A stretch of DNA of 64,000 bases from Flavobacteriales bacterium (GTDB taxonomy: Bacteria > Bacteroidota > Bacteroidia > Flavobacteriales_F > PHOS-HE28), in the NCBI GenBank assembly GCA_016713875.1, contig JADJOI010000003.1:930001-994000 (forward strand), written 5' to 3'. The notes beneath the pieces were generated by a model, which saw nothing but the letters and a program-made list of their open reading frames with translations, had not been told where the DNA came from and made no database searches. The translations under genes and the position numbers were made by a program. Positions 7,552-16,749 of this stretch are shown piece after piece (the stretch's first letter is position 1; each line of letters begins with the position of its first letter).

Positions 7552-9708
7552 TCAAGCGCGTTGCTCCTGTTGCTCATGGCGCTGGTGAGGCTGGCGCTGA
7601 GGCAGGGTGACATGGAAGGTGGCGCCCGCTCCCGGCAGGCTCTCCACGGTGATCCGGCCGCCGTGCTTCTCCACGATGCTATAGGCGATCGACAGCCCCA
7701 GCCCCGTGCCTTCGCCCACGTCCTTGGTGGTGAAGAAGGGCTCGAAGACCTTGGCCATGACGGCCTCGGTCATGCCCGGCCCGTCGTCGGCGATGGAGAT
7801 CCGCACCGCATCGCCGACCGTCGTCGAGCGAACGGTGATCGTGCCACGGCGCAGGTCCTTCCGGGAGGCGATCGCTTGGATGGCGTTGTTCAGGATGTTC
7901 ATGAATACCTGGTTCAGCTTGCCCGGATGGCACTCCACGGCGGGTAGCTGGCCCAGCTCAAGCTGCAATTCGGCATGGTCTTTCAGCTGGTTGGCCAGCA
8001 CGGTGAGGGTGCTTTGCAGGCCCTCGTTCAGGTCGGCCAGCTTGAGGTCGTCCTCATCGAGCCTGCTGAAGTTGCGCAGGCCGCGGACGATCTCCGCCGT
8101 GCGATCCGCACCTTCTTCGATGCTGCGCAGGATCTCGCCGAGCTCGACGATCGACCCGTCGAGGTCCAGTTCGGCCTCGCGCTCCCTGAGCGCCGGTAGG
8201 GAGGTGGTGGCCTGCGCTGCATCCACCGAACGGTAGCCGTTCAGCACCTCCAGCACATCGGCCAGGTCACGGCGCAGCGGGGGGATGTTGCTGGTGATGA
8301 AGTTCACCGGGTTGTTGATCTCGTGCGCGATGCCCGCCGTCAGCTGACCCAGGGAGGCCATCTTCTCGGCGTTCACCAGCTGGCTCTGCGTGCGCTTCAG
8401 GTGGTCGTTGCTCTCCTGCAGCTCCTTGGTGCGCTCCTGCACCTTGGACTCGAGCATCACGTTCTGCTCGCGGATGATGCGTTCGTTCTCCTGGGCCATG
8501 GACAGCGCATCGGCCTGGCTCCGTTCCTTTTCGCGTCGGAGGATGTTGATCCGGTCGGCGAGACCGAAGGAGAGCAAGAGCACCTCGGCCACGGAGCCGA
8601 TCGGCATGGTATAGTTGGAAAGGGCGTTGTAAGGGATGATGTCCTTGTCCTTGAGCACGAAGAGGATCACTCCGGCCAGGAACATGCTCCACGCAAGCAG
8701 GAAAAAGGAGGCCTCACGCGCACCGCGACGATGAAGGACGATAGCGACCCAAAGCTGATAGACCGCGTAGGAGCCTGCGGCGGCCTGGGCAAGCTGGTAC
8801 CCGATGAGCGGCAGACCGACGGTGGCCATGACCACACAGGACAAAAGGACCAGGATGGCCAATATCCGAACCGGAACGTACAGGGCCACCTTCGACCTTA
8901 CCTGGAGGAACCGTCCCATGAACTCGCCCGCCACGATCGCCGTGGCACATGTCAGGACGAGGGATGAGTTCGTTGCGAGCCAATTGCTGTATGGGAGCAG
9001 TTCGAATCCGAGGGTTCCGAGGAAACTGAGCTGCGTCAAGCAAACGAGTCCGATGTAGATCACATAGAGCAGGTAGCTCCTGTCCTTGATCGAGAAGAAG
9101 ACGAAGAGATTGTACAGCCCCATGACCGCCATGATCCCGATGAAGGCACCGATCCAAAAGGTCCTGGTGGTGGCGTAGTTCTGGAAGTAGGTCTGGTCGC
9201 AAATGGCGATCGGAGCATGCAGTTGTTTCAAACTGCGCAGTCGGATCAGAATGGTGGTGCTCTGGTCTTTGGGGAGCGGTACACGGAAACCGTACAATGG
9301 TGTGCTCTGTGCACTCAGGTCCAACGCCCTGCGCTGTCCAACACGGGCGACGGCGATCATCGTGCCGCCGGAGACGGCGTATACATCGACCTCTTCGACC
9401 TCTGGATACTGGAGGAGCAGCACCGGGTCGGTGCTGGTTCCATTGTTCATGATCCGAAGTCTCAACCATGTGGTTGATGCGGAGATACCAAGGTTCGGGA
9501 TCTCCTTTCCCGCCATCGCGAAATCCCCGTTGGCAAGCACCTCACGAGCCTCCATGGTGGACGTGCTGTCCACAAAGACACCTGTCTGCCTTCCCAGCCA
9601 GCCGGTGTAGGGTTCGCCACGATAGACGACCAGGTCGTTACCAGGCTGGCTCGCCATGCCCGGAACGGCCGTCGCAAGAATGACCAGGCACGCAATGACC
9701 GCACGCAT
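7552..9708 (-). CDS. Membrane histidine kinase with 7TMR-DISM sensor
   Basis: A 718-aa protein. A signal peptide (residues 1-19) precedes a beta-jelly-roll extracellular domain of the 7TMR-DISMED2 type (about 28-170). Seven hydrophobic helices lie between about 183 and 385. A coiled coil (390-445) leads into HisKA with H462 in LGQLTAGIAHEINNP and a HATPase domain with NQVFMNILNNAIQ, DDGPGM and GEGTGLGLS. 7TMR-DISM receptors are thought to bind small carbohydrate-like or other ligands outside the membrane. It lies 45 bp after the acyltransferase gene and 4 bp before the hybrid kinase, so the synthase and both kinases are likely co-transcribed. Confidence 0.88.
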   Translation of the reverse strand: MRAVIACLVILATAVPGMASQPGNDLVVYRGEPYTGWLGRQTGVFVDSTSTMEAREVLANGDFAMAGKEIPNLGISASTTWLRLRIMNNGTSTDPVLLLQYPEVEEVDVYAVSGGTMIAVARVGQRRALDLSAQSTPLYGFRVPLPKDQSTTILIRLRSLKQLHAPIAICDQTYFQNYATTRTFWIGAFIGIMAVMGLYNLFVFFSIKDRSYLLYVIYIGLVCLTQLSFLGTLGFELLPYSNWLATNSSLVLTCATAIVAGEFMGRFLQVRSKVALYVPVRILAILVLLSCVVMATVGLPLIGYQLAQAAAGSYAVYQLWVAIVLHRRGAREASFFLLAWSMFLAGVILFVLKDKDIIPYNALSNYTMPIGSVAEVLLLSFGLADRINILRREKERSQADALSMAQENERIIREQNVMLESKVQERTKELQESNDHLKRTQSQLVNAEKMASLGQLTAGIAHEINNPVNFITSNIPPLRRDLADVLEVLNGYRSVDAAQATTSLPALREREAELDLDGSIVELGEILRSIEEGADRTAEIVRGLRNFSRLDEDDLKLADLNEGLQSTLTVLANQLKDHAELQLELGQLPAVECHPGKLNQVFMNILNNAIQAIASRKDLRRGTITVRSTTVGDAVRISIADDGPGMTEAVMAKVFEPFFTTKDVGEGTGLGLSIAYSIVEKHGGRITVESLPGAGATFHVTLPQRQPHQRHEQQEQRA

Positions 9709-9753
9709 CCCGCGCTTCTACGCGGTGCTCGGTGCAGTTGTTCCGCCCAACGG

Positions 9754-10512
9754 TTAAGCGGAGTACTTCAGGCGCTCCATGAGGATGGCAGAGTAGGTCT
9801 CCATGCCTACGTGGCAGTTCGAAAGGCAGAGATTGTAGTGCACCTCGAGCGGTTTCCCGGAAGGCGACTCCTCTCGCACCTGGGTCGGACGAAGCCTGAG
9901 GCTGAACAGTAGCTGCCGGTGTGCCTCCTTCGCATGAGGAAGAAGGGTGGTATCGGGGTTCACCATGGCGACCGCCGTGTGGGTCTCGATCGGGTAGTGA
10001 GGGAAGGTCCCGCCCTGCCCGATCGATCCCATCCGGATGAACCCGTTCGAGCGCGGGTGCCTTTCGGTGTAGTGCGCGACCAGGCACACCATGCGCTTCA
10101 TGCCGACAGGCAGGCTAACGGCAGTGACGGCATGACTAAGGAGCACCGGGACACCGAATCCCGCGAACCGGTGAGCGTTCCAAAGACCACAGACCTCTCC
10201 CAGTCCGAAAGGACGAAGAGCGGATATCTCATCCGTGATCATCGGTGCGAGCGTGAGCAATGACCGCTCCATGGGAAGCAGATGTCCTTCCATTGAACGT
10301 TGCAGGCGGATGCCGCCTACCATACCGAGCTCGCGATGCAAGGCCACGATCACGATGCAGTCCGGGTCGGTCGTCCATTCGTTCGTGTTCGACGATACTT
10401 TGGAGATGCCGTAGTCAGCAAGTACCTGCCGATGCTCAGAAAGGAATTCCCCGCACAGGTCGGGACGTTCCGGCGCCCGAAAGGCGTGCAGTTCAATGGA
10501 GTTCGTTCTCAT
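9754..10512 (-). CDS. GNAT-fold acyltransferase resembling FeeM/LuxI signal synthases
   Basis: A 252-aa protein. The central part follows the pattern of autoinducer-synthase-like N-acyltransferases: an acidic DPDCIVIVAL strand (about 49-58), LGMVGGIRLQRS with LPMER (about 63-82), and GEVCGLWNAHRFAGFGVPVLL in the place where LuxI-type proteins have their conserved E-x-x-R region. The C-terminal part has HYTERHPRSNGF. I see no signal peptide. The start ATG overlaps the stop of the Rv1355c-like gene (ATGA), which argues for a joint product. Members of this fold attach fatty acyl groups to amino acids or homoserine lactone. The substrate here is unknown and the family call is a fold-level inference. 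Confidence 0.5.
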   Translation of the reverse strand: MRTNSIELHAFRAPERPDLCGEFLSEHRQVLADYGISKVSSNTNEWTTDPDCIVIVALHRELGMVGGIRLQRSMEGHLLPMERSLLTLAPMITDEISALRPFGLGEVCGLWNAHRFAGFGVPVLLSHAVTAVSLPVGMKRMVCLVAHYTERHPRSNGFIRMGSIGQGGTFPHYPIETHTAVAMVNPDTTLLPHAKEAHRQLLFSLRLRPTQVREESPSGKPLEVHYNLCLSNCHVGMETYSAILMERLKYSA

Positions 10513-12766
10513 GGGTCGGATCGATCAGTGAGGAACAACGTGCTCAAGGGCCGCCTGACGGACCGTGTGGTCGGACCCTTGGTCCTGGACAGGCGGATCA
10601 TGAAGACCGGTTCCAGGCCGTTCAGGTGGAAGACACTGGTCAGAGAGGTGAAGAGCGAGAGGGCCTCTTCGCGTTCCTGAGCGGAAAGCGAAGTATCTCC
10701 CGGTCGCCGCGCGGGACTTGCGAGAAAGATGGGTGCGGACAGCGGATGCACGGCCAGCCCCAGCTGCGTGGCCTGAAGCCAGAGCCGCTCCGCCGCCCGC
10801 CCTCCTTCAATGCACCGTTCTGCGTCGACATCGGGCATGGTCAGTAAGGCCACCGCTGAAGCGGTCCGGACCGCGTTGGCGGAGAGCTTCTCGAGCGCTT
10901 TGCCCCCGGACACTCCGCGCAACGCACGCATGGCCAGGGTGGATGAGGCCATACGGAGACCCACCCGGTCGGTGGCCGAAAGTTCCAAGGTCTCGATGTC
11001 CAGACCATCACCAGCGCGCACGGCTTCCTCGTGGCTCCACCGGATCTGCTTGGTGAAGAACTCCTCATGACCGTGCTCGTTCATGATCCTCAGGCGGTCC
11101 GCCTTGCCACAGATCTCAGCGATCCGTTCGATCTCGACCCTGTCGGTGAGCAGGCGCACTTCAGCACCACGGATCGATGAGGCAGCGTTGTGCAGGCTGT
11201 CCATCTCGGACGTACGCAAGGGACTGCTGTCGCCATGGGTCCGGTCCGTATGCCGGTGCTTTATTTGTGCTGCAAGCGATCGATCGAGAGCTTCTGGGTC
11301 ACGGTCAACGCTTCTGTGCAGAGCGGCGACCAGTGAAGGATGGTCTTGGTCCGGGAACAGGGTGTGCTCAAGTGGCCTGCCCGCCTCCGCGGAGGACAGT
11401 AGGATGTTCTCCAGGCACATCCCAAGGCCGATGTGCGGGATCATCTCCTCGCTATCGAGTTCGGAACGGGACCGAAGCCGGTCATGAAAGAGCAACAGCC
11501 GACCGTCGCGAAGTACGATCCTCCAAGGCTGCATGTTGTCCGCCCCAAGGGAGGTGAAGCCAGAGGCTGCGGCTCAAGTAGGATGCCGGAGTCCAGCTGA
11601 AGTTCCGCGGCTTCAGGAAGGCGTTCGATCTCCTTCGCAGGCGTCGCCGTCGTGTCGTCGGTGACCAGCTCCTCCAGATCAACGTACCATCGACCGGAGG
11701 AGCGCATCCCATCCAGCGCCATACGCCGGTGCAGATCACCGACCAACGCACCCCCGAGTTGCACGCCAGTGGCTAACTGAGGCCAGGTCGTCAGGCTCTG
11801 TCCCACCTCGACCATGCTCGCCTTCATGCGCGCGCTAAGTCCGTCCATACCCGCGATCGGTGCCAGGAAAGGCAGTTTCTCCTCGTTGGTCCGGGCCGCT
11901 GCCGCCGCCTCGGGGTCGAGGTGGTCGATCAGCCCGTGCAACAGCGGTCGCTCCGGCTCCAGATCGAAGCGTTCCACGTCGATCATGCCCCGGTCACTGG
12001 TGTCCATCACCACAGGGATCCGATGCGCTTTGGCGCGCTGACGGGCCAGGATCTTGATGTCCACACTGTCGCACTCCTCCACCAGCATGTCCAACTTACC
12101 GCCGTCCGTCAGGAACCGGTCAAGGTTATCGCGGGTGATGCCGTCGTGGAAGCAGGTCACCTTCAGGAAGGGGTCGATCTCGGCGATCTCGCGGGCCACG
12201 TTCACGGTTTTGGGCAGGCCCAGGTTGTGCACGCCGCTGCGCAGGCGGTTCAGGTTGCTCAGGTCGAGGCGGTCGTGGTCGGCGATCCGAAGCTCCCCGA
12301 AGCTGCGCTCGAGCGCGAGCGCCAGGCTGACGCTCTGGCCCACGCTAAGGCCGATGACACCGATGCGTTTGGTGTAGAGGAGCTCCTGCTCCTCCCGCGT
12401 GATCTTGTTGCGGTTCCGGTCGGTGCGTACCCGGGCGAAATCGACCTCGTCGAGCAGGTGCACCAACCGGCCGCTCCAGGGGTAGTAGACCCAGACCCCG
12501 TGATCCTCCATGCGGGTGCCGGCCAGATGATCGCTCACCGCCAAGTCCAGCTCGTGCGCCGTGAACCGACGGGCCGGGGACTGGATCCGCAGCAGTTCGC
12601 CGAGCTGTTCCCGGAGGCGGTCATGCACATGCAACACCCGGCCCGCTCTGAAGAGGGACTCAAGGCCGGCCCGGTCGGCCTCCACGGTGGGCCTGAACAC
12701 CTGCGCTGCGCAGGTGAGCGCATCCGTTCCCGCCTCGCGCAACCGCGCGTGGAGTCCCATGTCCAT
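10509..12766 (-). CDS. Rv1355c/MoeY-like ThiF + nitroreductase fusion protein (one-base frameshift)
   Basis: Two fragments in different frames form one protein of about 752 aa. The N-terminal part (to about 11547) has an E1/ThiF-like Rossmann domain: RIGVIGLSVGQSVSLALALER, ADHDRLDLSNLNR and later VVMDTSDRGMIDVERFD. The C-terminal part (from about 11546) has a nitroreductase-like fold that begins with ADNMQPWRIVLRDGRLLLFHD. One extra G in the G-run at 11543-11546 would join ASPPLG to ADNMQPW and restore the frame. The order ThiF then nitroreductase is that of mycobacterial Rv1355c (MoeY); the function is unproven. I prefer the ATG at 12764-12766 (12760 is possible), because the only longer start is a TTG inside the promoter. 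The reported operon partners are the acyltransferase and two kinases. Confidence 0.65.
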
Positions 12767-12813
12767 GGTCCTGAAGAGATCGCCGGTGAGGTGTCCAAGT
12801 TCACCCGGCGGGT

Positions 12814-12843
12814 CAAAGCTAATCAACTATGGATTATTAACAA
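12814..12843 (-). promoter_or_regulatory. Promoter of the ThiF/acyltransferase/kinase operon
   Basis: The minus strand carries TTG (12843-12841), a 19-base spacer and TAGCTTTG (12821-12814). This is an exact match to the Bacteroidota promoter TTG-N19-TAnnTTTG, in an AT-rich patch between two divergent genes. It overlaps the alternative TTG start at 12826 and so rules that start out. Confidence 0.7.
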
Positions 12844-12936
12844 CTTATGAACATTTATCGCCGTGGAGGCATCGTAACCTGGCAGGCCGGCGTTCCGTAA
12901 AGGCGAACGCGGACGAACCCATGTCCGGTGCTAGCC

Positions 12937-13428
12937 ATGGCCACACGCGTGTTCAACCTGGGTACCGATCCCGACCGCCCGGTCGTGCTGTTCGTCGACG
13001 ATGACGCGGGCAATAGGCAGGCGTTCCACGCAACGTTCCGGCGCTCGTTCGAGGTGCTCACGGCGAGCGGGTTCGAGGAGGCCTGGCAGTTCCTGTCGAA
13101 CCGGCCGGTGGATGTGATCATCACCGACCAGCGCATGCCGGGCACCACGGGCAGCCAGCTCCTTTCAATGGTCCGCGAACGATTTCCCCAGGTGCGCCGC
13201 ATGCTGGTCACGGCCTATTCGGACATCCAGGCCGTGATCGACGCGGTGAACCTGGGCGGGGTCACCAACTACATCGCCAAACCATGGGATCCGGCACGCC
13301 TGGAGGCCTTGGTGATGGCGGCCCACGCCGAGATCAAGGCGGAGCGGCAGCGCGAACAGTACACGCAACAGCTCGTGGAGGCCAACCGCCAGCTCGAGTT
13401 CGCCCTGCGCCAGCGGTTGCTTTCCTGA
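12937..13428 (+). CDS. Single-domain response regulator with C-terminal coiled coil
   Basis: A 163-aa protein with a CheY-like receiver domain: acidic DDD (residues 22-24), phospho-acceptor Asp in VIITDQRMPG, TAYSDIQAVIDAVN and the Lys of AKPWD. A short charged coiled coil (AERQREQYTQQLVEANRQLEF) follows, and there is no output domain. It is a close relative of the receiver in the hybrid kinase at 6021-7547. I chose the ATG at 12937 over the GTG at 12928. It diverges from the signal-synthesis operon across a 170-bp gap and is a plausible phosphorelay intermediate for its kinases. Confidence 0.82.
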   Translation: MATRVFNLGTDPDRPVVLFVDDDAGNRQAFHATFRRSFEVLTASGFEEAWQFLSNRPVDVIITDQRMPGTTGSQLLSMVRERFPQVRRMLVTAYSDIQAVIDAVNLGGVTNYIAKPWDPARLEALVMAAHAEIKAERQREQYTQQLVEANRQLEFALRQRLLS

Positions 13429-13495
13429 CCAGCGGTGAGCCGCGCGCGCCGTCCATGGCGCACCGGCCGCAGCGCTGCGCCATCTTTGGCGCCCC

Positions 13496-15371
13496 ATGAG
13501 CATCATTCCGCGTTCCGCGCTGCTGTGCGCGATCATGCCGTTCGGTATCGCGGCCTCCGGCCAGTGCGACCGGTGGCAGCAATGGATCGACGTGGACCTC
13601 AGCGTCGACCTGGACGTGCGCACCCACCGGTTCGCCGGCCACGAGCGGCTGGTGTACCACAACCAGAGCCCGGACACCCTGCACGAGCTATGGTTCCACC
13701 TCTATTTCAATGCCTTCAGGCCCGGTAGCGAAATGGACAGCCGCTCGCGCACCATCGCCGACCCGGACCCGCGGGTGGGCGCACGGATCGCCGCCCTCGG
13801 GCCGGATGACCAAGGTGAACTGCGGTGCACCGCCGGAAGCCAGGACGGCCGGCCTGTGCAGATGGAGCACCTGGGCACGGCCTTGCGGCCTGACCCGCCA
13901 CACCCGTTCCACCGGGTGCCCGGAGCACGTTCGAGCTGGACTTCACCGGCCAGGTGCCCGTGCAGATCCGCCGCTCGGGCCGCAATAACGCTGAGGGTGT
14001 GGCCTACAGCATGACCCAGTGGTACCCCAAGGTGGCCGCCTATGATGATCGGGGCTGGCACGCCGGGCCGTATGTGGGGCGCGAGTTCTACGGGGAATGG
14101 GGCGGCCATACCCTGCGCATCACCATCGACAGCGCGTACACGGTGGCGGCCACGGGGGTGTTACAGGACCCTGCGGCGATCGGGCACGGCTACGCAGCCC
14201 CTGACCCGGCGCGGGCCGGTCGTGCCGCGCGCAACACCTGGGTCTTCCGGGCCGACAGTGTGCACGATGTGGCCTGGGCGGCCGATCCCGACTACGTGCA
14301 GCTCACCGCCCAGGTACCCGGTGGTCCACTGATCCGGTGCTTCTTCCAGGATGATCCGGAACTGCGGTCCGTGTGGGAGCAGCTGCCCGGATACATGGTG
14401 CGGAGCTTCGAGTTCATGAACGCGCACTTCGGGCGCTACCCCTGGCCGGAATACAGCTTCGTGCAAGGTGGCGACGGCGGCATGGAGTACCCCATGATGA
14501 CGCTGATCACCGGCAAACGCAAGCTGGGCAGCCTGGTCGGCGTCAGCGTGCACGAGAGCGTGCACAGCTGGTACTACGGCGTGCTGGCCAGCGATGAGGC
14601 GCACTACGCCTGGATGGACGAAGGCTTCACCGAGTTCGCCAGCGCCCGGGTGATGCAGCACCTGTTCGGCGGGGACAAGGACCCGCATGCCGGTGGGTAC
14701 GAGGGATACCGCATGCTGTTGTCGCTTCCGGACAATGAACCGATGACCGTGCATGCCGATCACTTCATCACCAACCGGGCGTACGGCATCACTGCATACA
14801 GCAAAGGGGAGATGGTGCTGCACCAGCTCGGTGCCGTGATCGGGGAGCGCACCGTGGAGCAGGCCTTCGGCGGCTGTACGACAAGTGCCGGTTCCGCCAC
14901 CCGCGCCCGGTGGACGTGGAGCGCAGCATGGAACAGGTGAGCGGGGTGGAGCTGGACTGGTATTTCGATGAATGGATCAACACCACGCGCGTGCTCGACC
15001 TGGCCGTGGACAGCGCCATGGCCGTGGGCGAGGGCACCATGGTGGTCCTGCGGCGTGCGGGAGAGATGCTGATGCCGGTGGACATCCGGGTGACCGCTCG
15101 CGATGGGGGCATGGTGCATGTGCACGTTCCCCTGAGCCTCATGCGCGGGCACAAACCGGCGGGCTCGGAAGCTTACACCTTCGCTGTCGGGCGCCCCTGG
15201 TCGTGGCCGGAGCACACGCATCGTGTGCTGGTGGACCTACCGTTCAAGGATGTGCTGAACGTGGAGCTGCTGACCGTGGGCCGCATGGCGGACATGGACG
15301 CGACCAACGACAGTTGGTCACCCTCCACACCGCCGGAGGAAGTGCCGCAGAAGCGGAAGGGGAAGCGCTGA
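13496..15371 (+). CDS. Secreted M1-family zinc metallopeptidase (two one-base frameshifts)
   Basis: Three frame fragments (13496 to about 13925, to about 14867, then to 15371) read as one protein of about 625 aa. A signal peptide is followed by the M1 N-terminal beta domain, QIRRSGRNNAEGVAYSMTQW, the substrate-binding GGDGGMEYP (a GxMEN variant) and the zinc site HESVHSWYYG with the distal E in WMDEGFTEF. The third fragment continues with RLYDKCRFRHPRP and VSGVELDWYFDEWINTTR. Adding one base near 13925 and one near 14868 restores the frame. Both are apparent deletions. It probably trims peptides in the periplasm or outside the cell. It converges on the halogenase-like gene. Confidence 0.8.
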
Positions 15372-15376
15372 TCCGC

Positions 15377-16651
15377 TCAGCCGCGGGCCAGGAGCGTGCT
15401 CTCGGTGACCACTTGATCGGAGCCCCGACCGCGCAGCATGTTGGCGAGCTGCCCCAGGATCCGGTCATGACGGGCCACGAAGGGGTTCTTGCGGTCCCAC
15501 ACATAGCCGGCCAGCACCGAGATGATCTGCTGTTTCACCTTGGGCTCAACCACCGGATTGAAGAAGATGGTCTGCAGGTCGCCGTTGTACCAACCGTCGA
15601 TGTAGCTGCGGAACACCGCTGCGCCCCACCGGATGTGGTCGCTGTAGTCGTGCTCCCAATCCACTGCCTCGCCTTGCAGCACACGTTCGGTGAGCTTGGC
15701 GGCCAACAGGCCGCTCTCCGTGGCGAGCATCACCCCGCTGCTGAACACCGGGTCGAGGAAACCTGCACAATTGCCGGTGAGCACGTAGTTGCGGCCGTAC
15801 AGCTTCTCGTTGTAGTGGGTATAGTCGTGCAGCACATGGGGGTCCCACAGCGGGGCCTGGTCCATGAAGCGCTCGCGGAAGCGGACCGACCGCTCCACCA
15901 TGGCCCTCCAAGCCTCGCGCAGGGGCCGTTCCGGCGTGAAGGGGTCGAAGTGCCGCGGATCGCCGACGAAGCCCAGCGAGGTGCTGCCATCGCTGAAGGG
16001 GATCACCCAGAACCACAGATCCACCGCCATCACCTCGAAGGTGATCTGCATCGGCTCGGGCCAAGCGTCGCGATCGCGTTCTCGCACATGCGTGAACACG
16101 GCCATCCGCGGGTTCGGGCTTCGATCGTCGCGAAGTCCCAGCAGCTTCACCAAGGTGCCGCCATAGCCGCTGCTGTCGATCAGGAACCGGCCTTCCACCT
16201 CCAGTGCACCGTTCCCGTCCCGCGCTGTCACCCGCACACGGTCCTCCCGGGAGAGGTCCACCTCCTCGGCGCTGATGCCGTAGCGGATGTCCACCCCCTG
16301 CGCGGCCGTGGCATCGGCGGCCACCTTGTCGAAATGGGCACGAGGGGCTTGCCAGGTGCGGGTCCAGCCGGTGGTGAAGTTGTCGTTGAACTGCAGGTCG
16401 ATGAGCTCGTGATCGCCGCGGATGAAGCGCGCACCCAGTTTGGGCGCGTAGCCTTGCTCCATCAAGGCAGGCAGCAGGCCGGTCTGCTCCCAGTGCTCCA
16501 TGCTGCGTGGCAGCAGGCTCTCACCGATCACGAAGCGGGGGAACACCTGCTTCTCCAGGATCATCACACGTCGGCCCTGCCGGGCAAGGTGCGCGGCGGC
16601 CACACAGCCGCTCGGTCCGGCACCGATCACGATCACGTCCACCTGTTCCAT
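15377..16651 (-). CDS. Flavin-dependent halogenase-like monooxygenase
   Basis: A 424-aa FAD protein of the tryptophan-halogenase superfamily. Seen: the dinucleotide-binding GAGPSG (residues 10-15), GESLLP (43-48), a lysine at the position of the catalytic Lys (APKLGARF, K71), the halogenase signature W-F-W-V-I-P (WxWxIP) in VDLWFWVIPFSDG, and LDPVFSSGVMLA. The WxWxIP motif favours a halogenase over geranylgeranyl-reductase-type relatives, though related monooxygenases exist. I chose the ATG at 16649-16651, which puts the Rossmann motif right at the N-terminus. No flexirubin or other pigment genes are nearby, so the substrate is unknown. Confidence 0.7.
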   Translation of the reverse strand: MEQVDVIVIGAGPSGCVAAAHLARQGRRVMILEKQVFPRFVIGESLLPRSMEHWEQTGLLPALMEQGYAPKLGARFIRGDHELIDLQFNDNFTTGWTRTWQAPRAHFDKVAADATAAQGVDIRYGISAEEVDLSREDRVRVTARDGNGALEVEGRFLIDSSGYGGTLVKLLGLRDDRSPNPRMAVFTHVRERDRDAWPEPMQITFEVMAVDLWFWVIPFSDGSTSLGFVGDPRHFDPFTPERPLREAWRAMVERSVRFRERFMDQAPLWDPHVLHDYTHYNEKLYGRNYVLTGNCAGFLDPVFSSGVMLATESGLLAAKLTERVLQGEAVDWEHDYSDHIRWGAAVFRSYIDGWYNGDLQTIFFNPVVEPKVKQQIISVLAGYVWDRKNPFVARHDRILGQLANMLRGRGSDQVVTESTLLARG

Positions 16652-16749
16652 CGCTGCAATGCTAGTAAAGCTAGCGTTCACGGCCACTGATCACCGTCAT
16701 AACGCACAGCACCCGGACCTGCGCCCGGGTGCCGATAGCGGTGTACGGA

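Noticed and set aside
10509..12766. Two separate genes: a ThiF protein and a nitroreductase
   Set aside because: The nitroreductase part would start at its internal motif ADNMQPW without its first residues, and a single missing G restores one Rv1355c-like chain.
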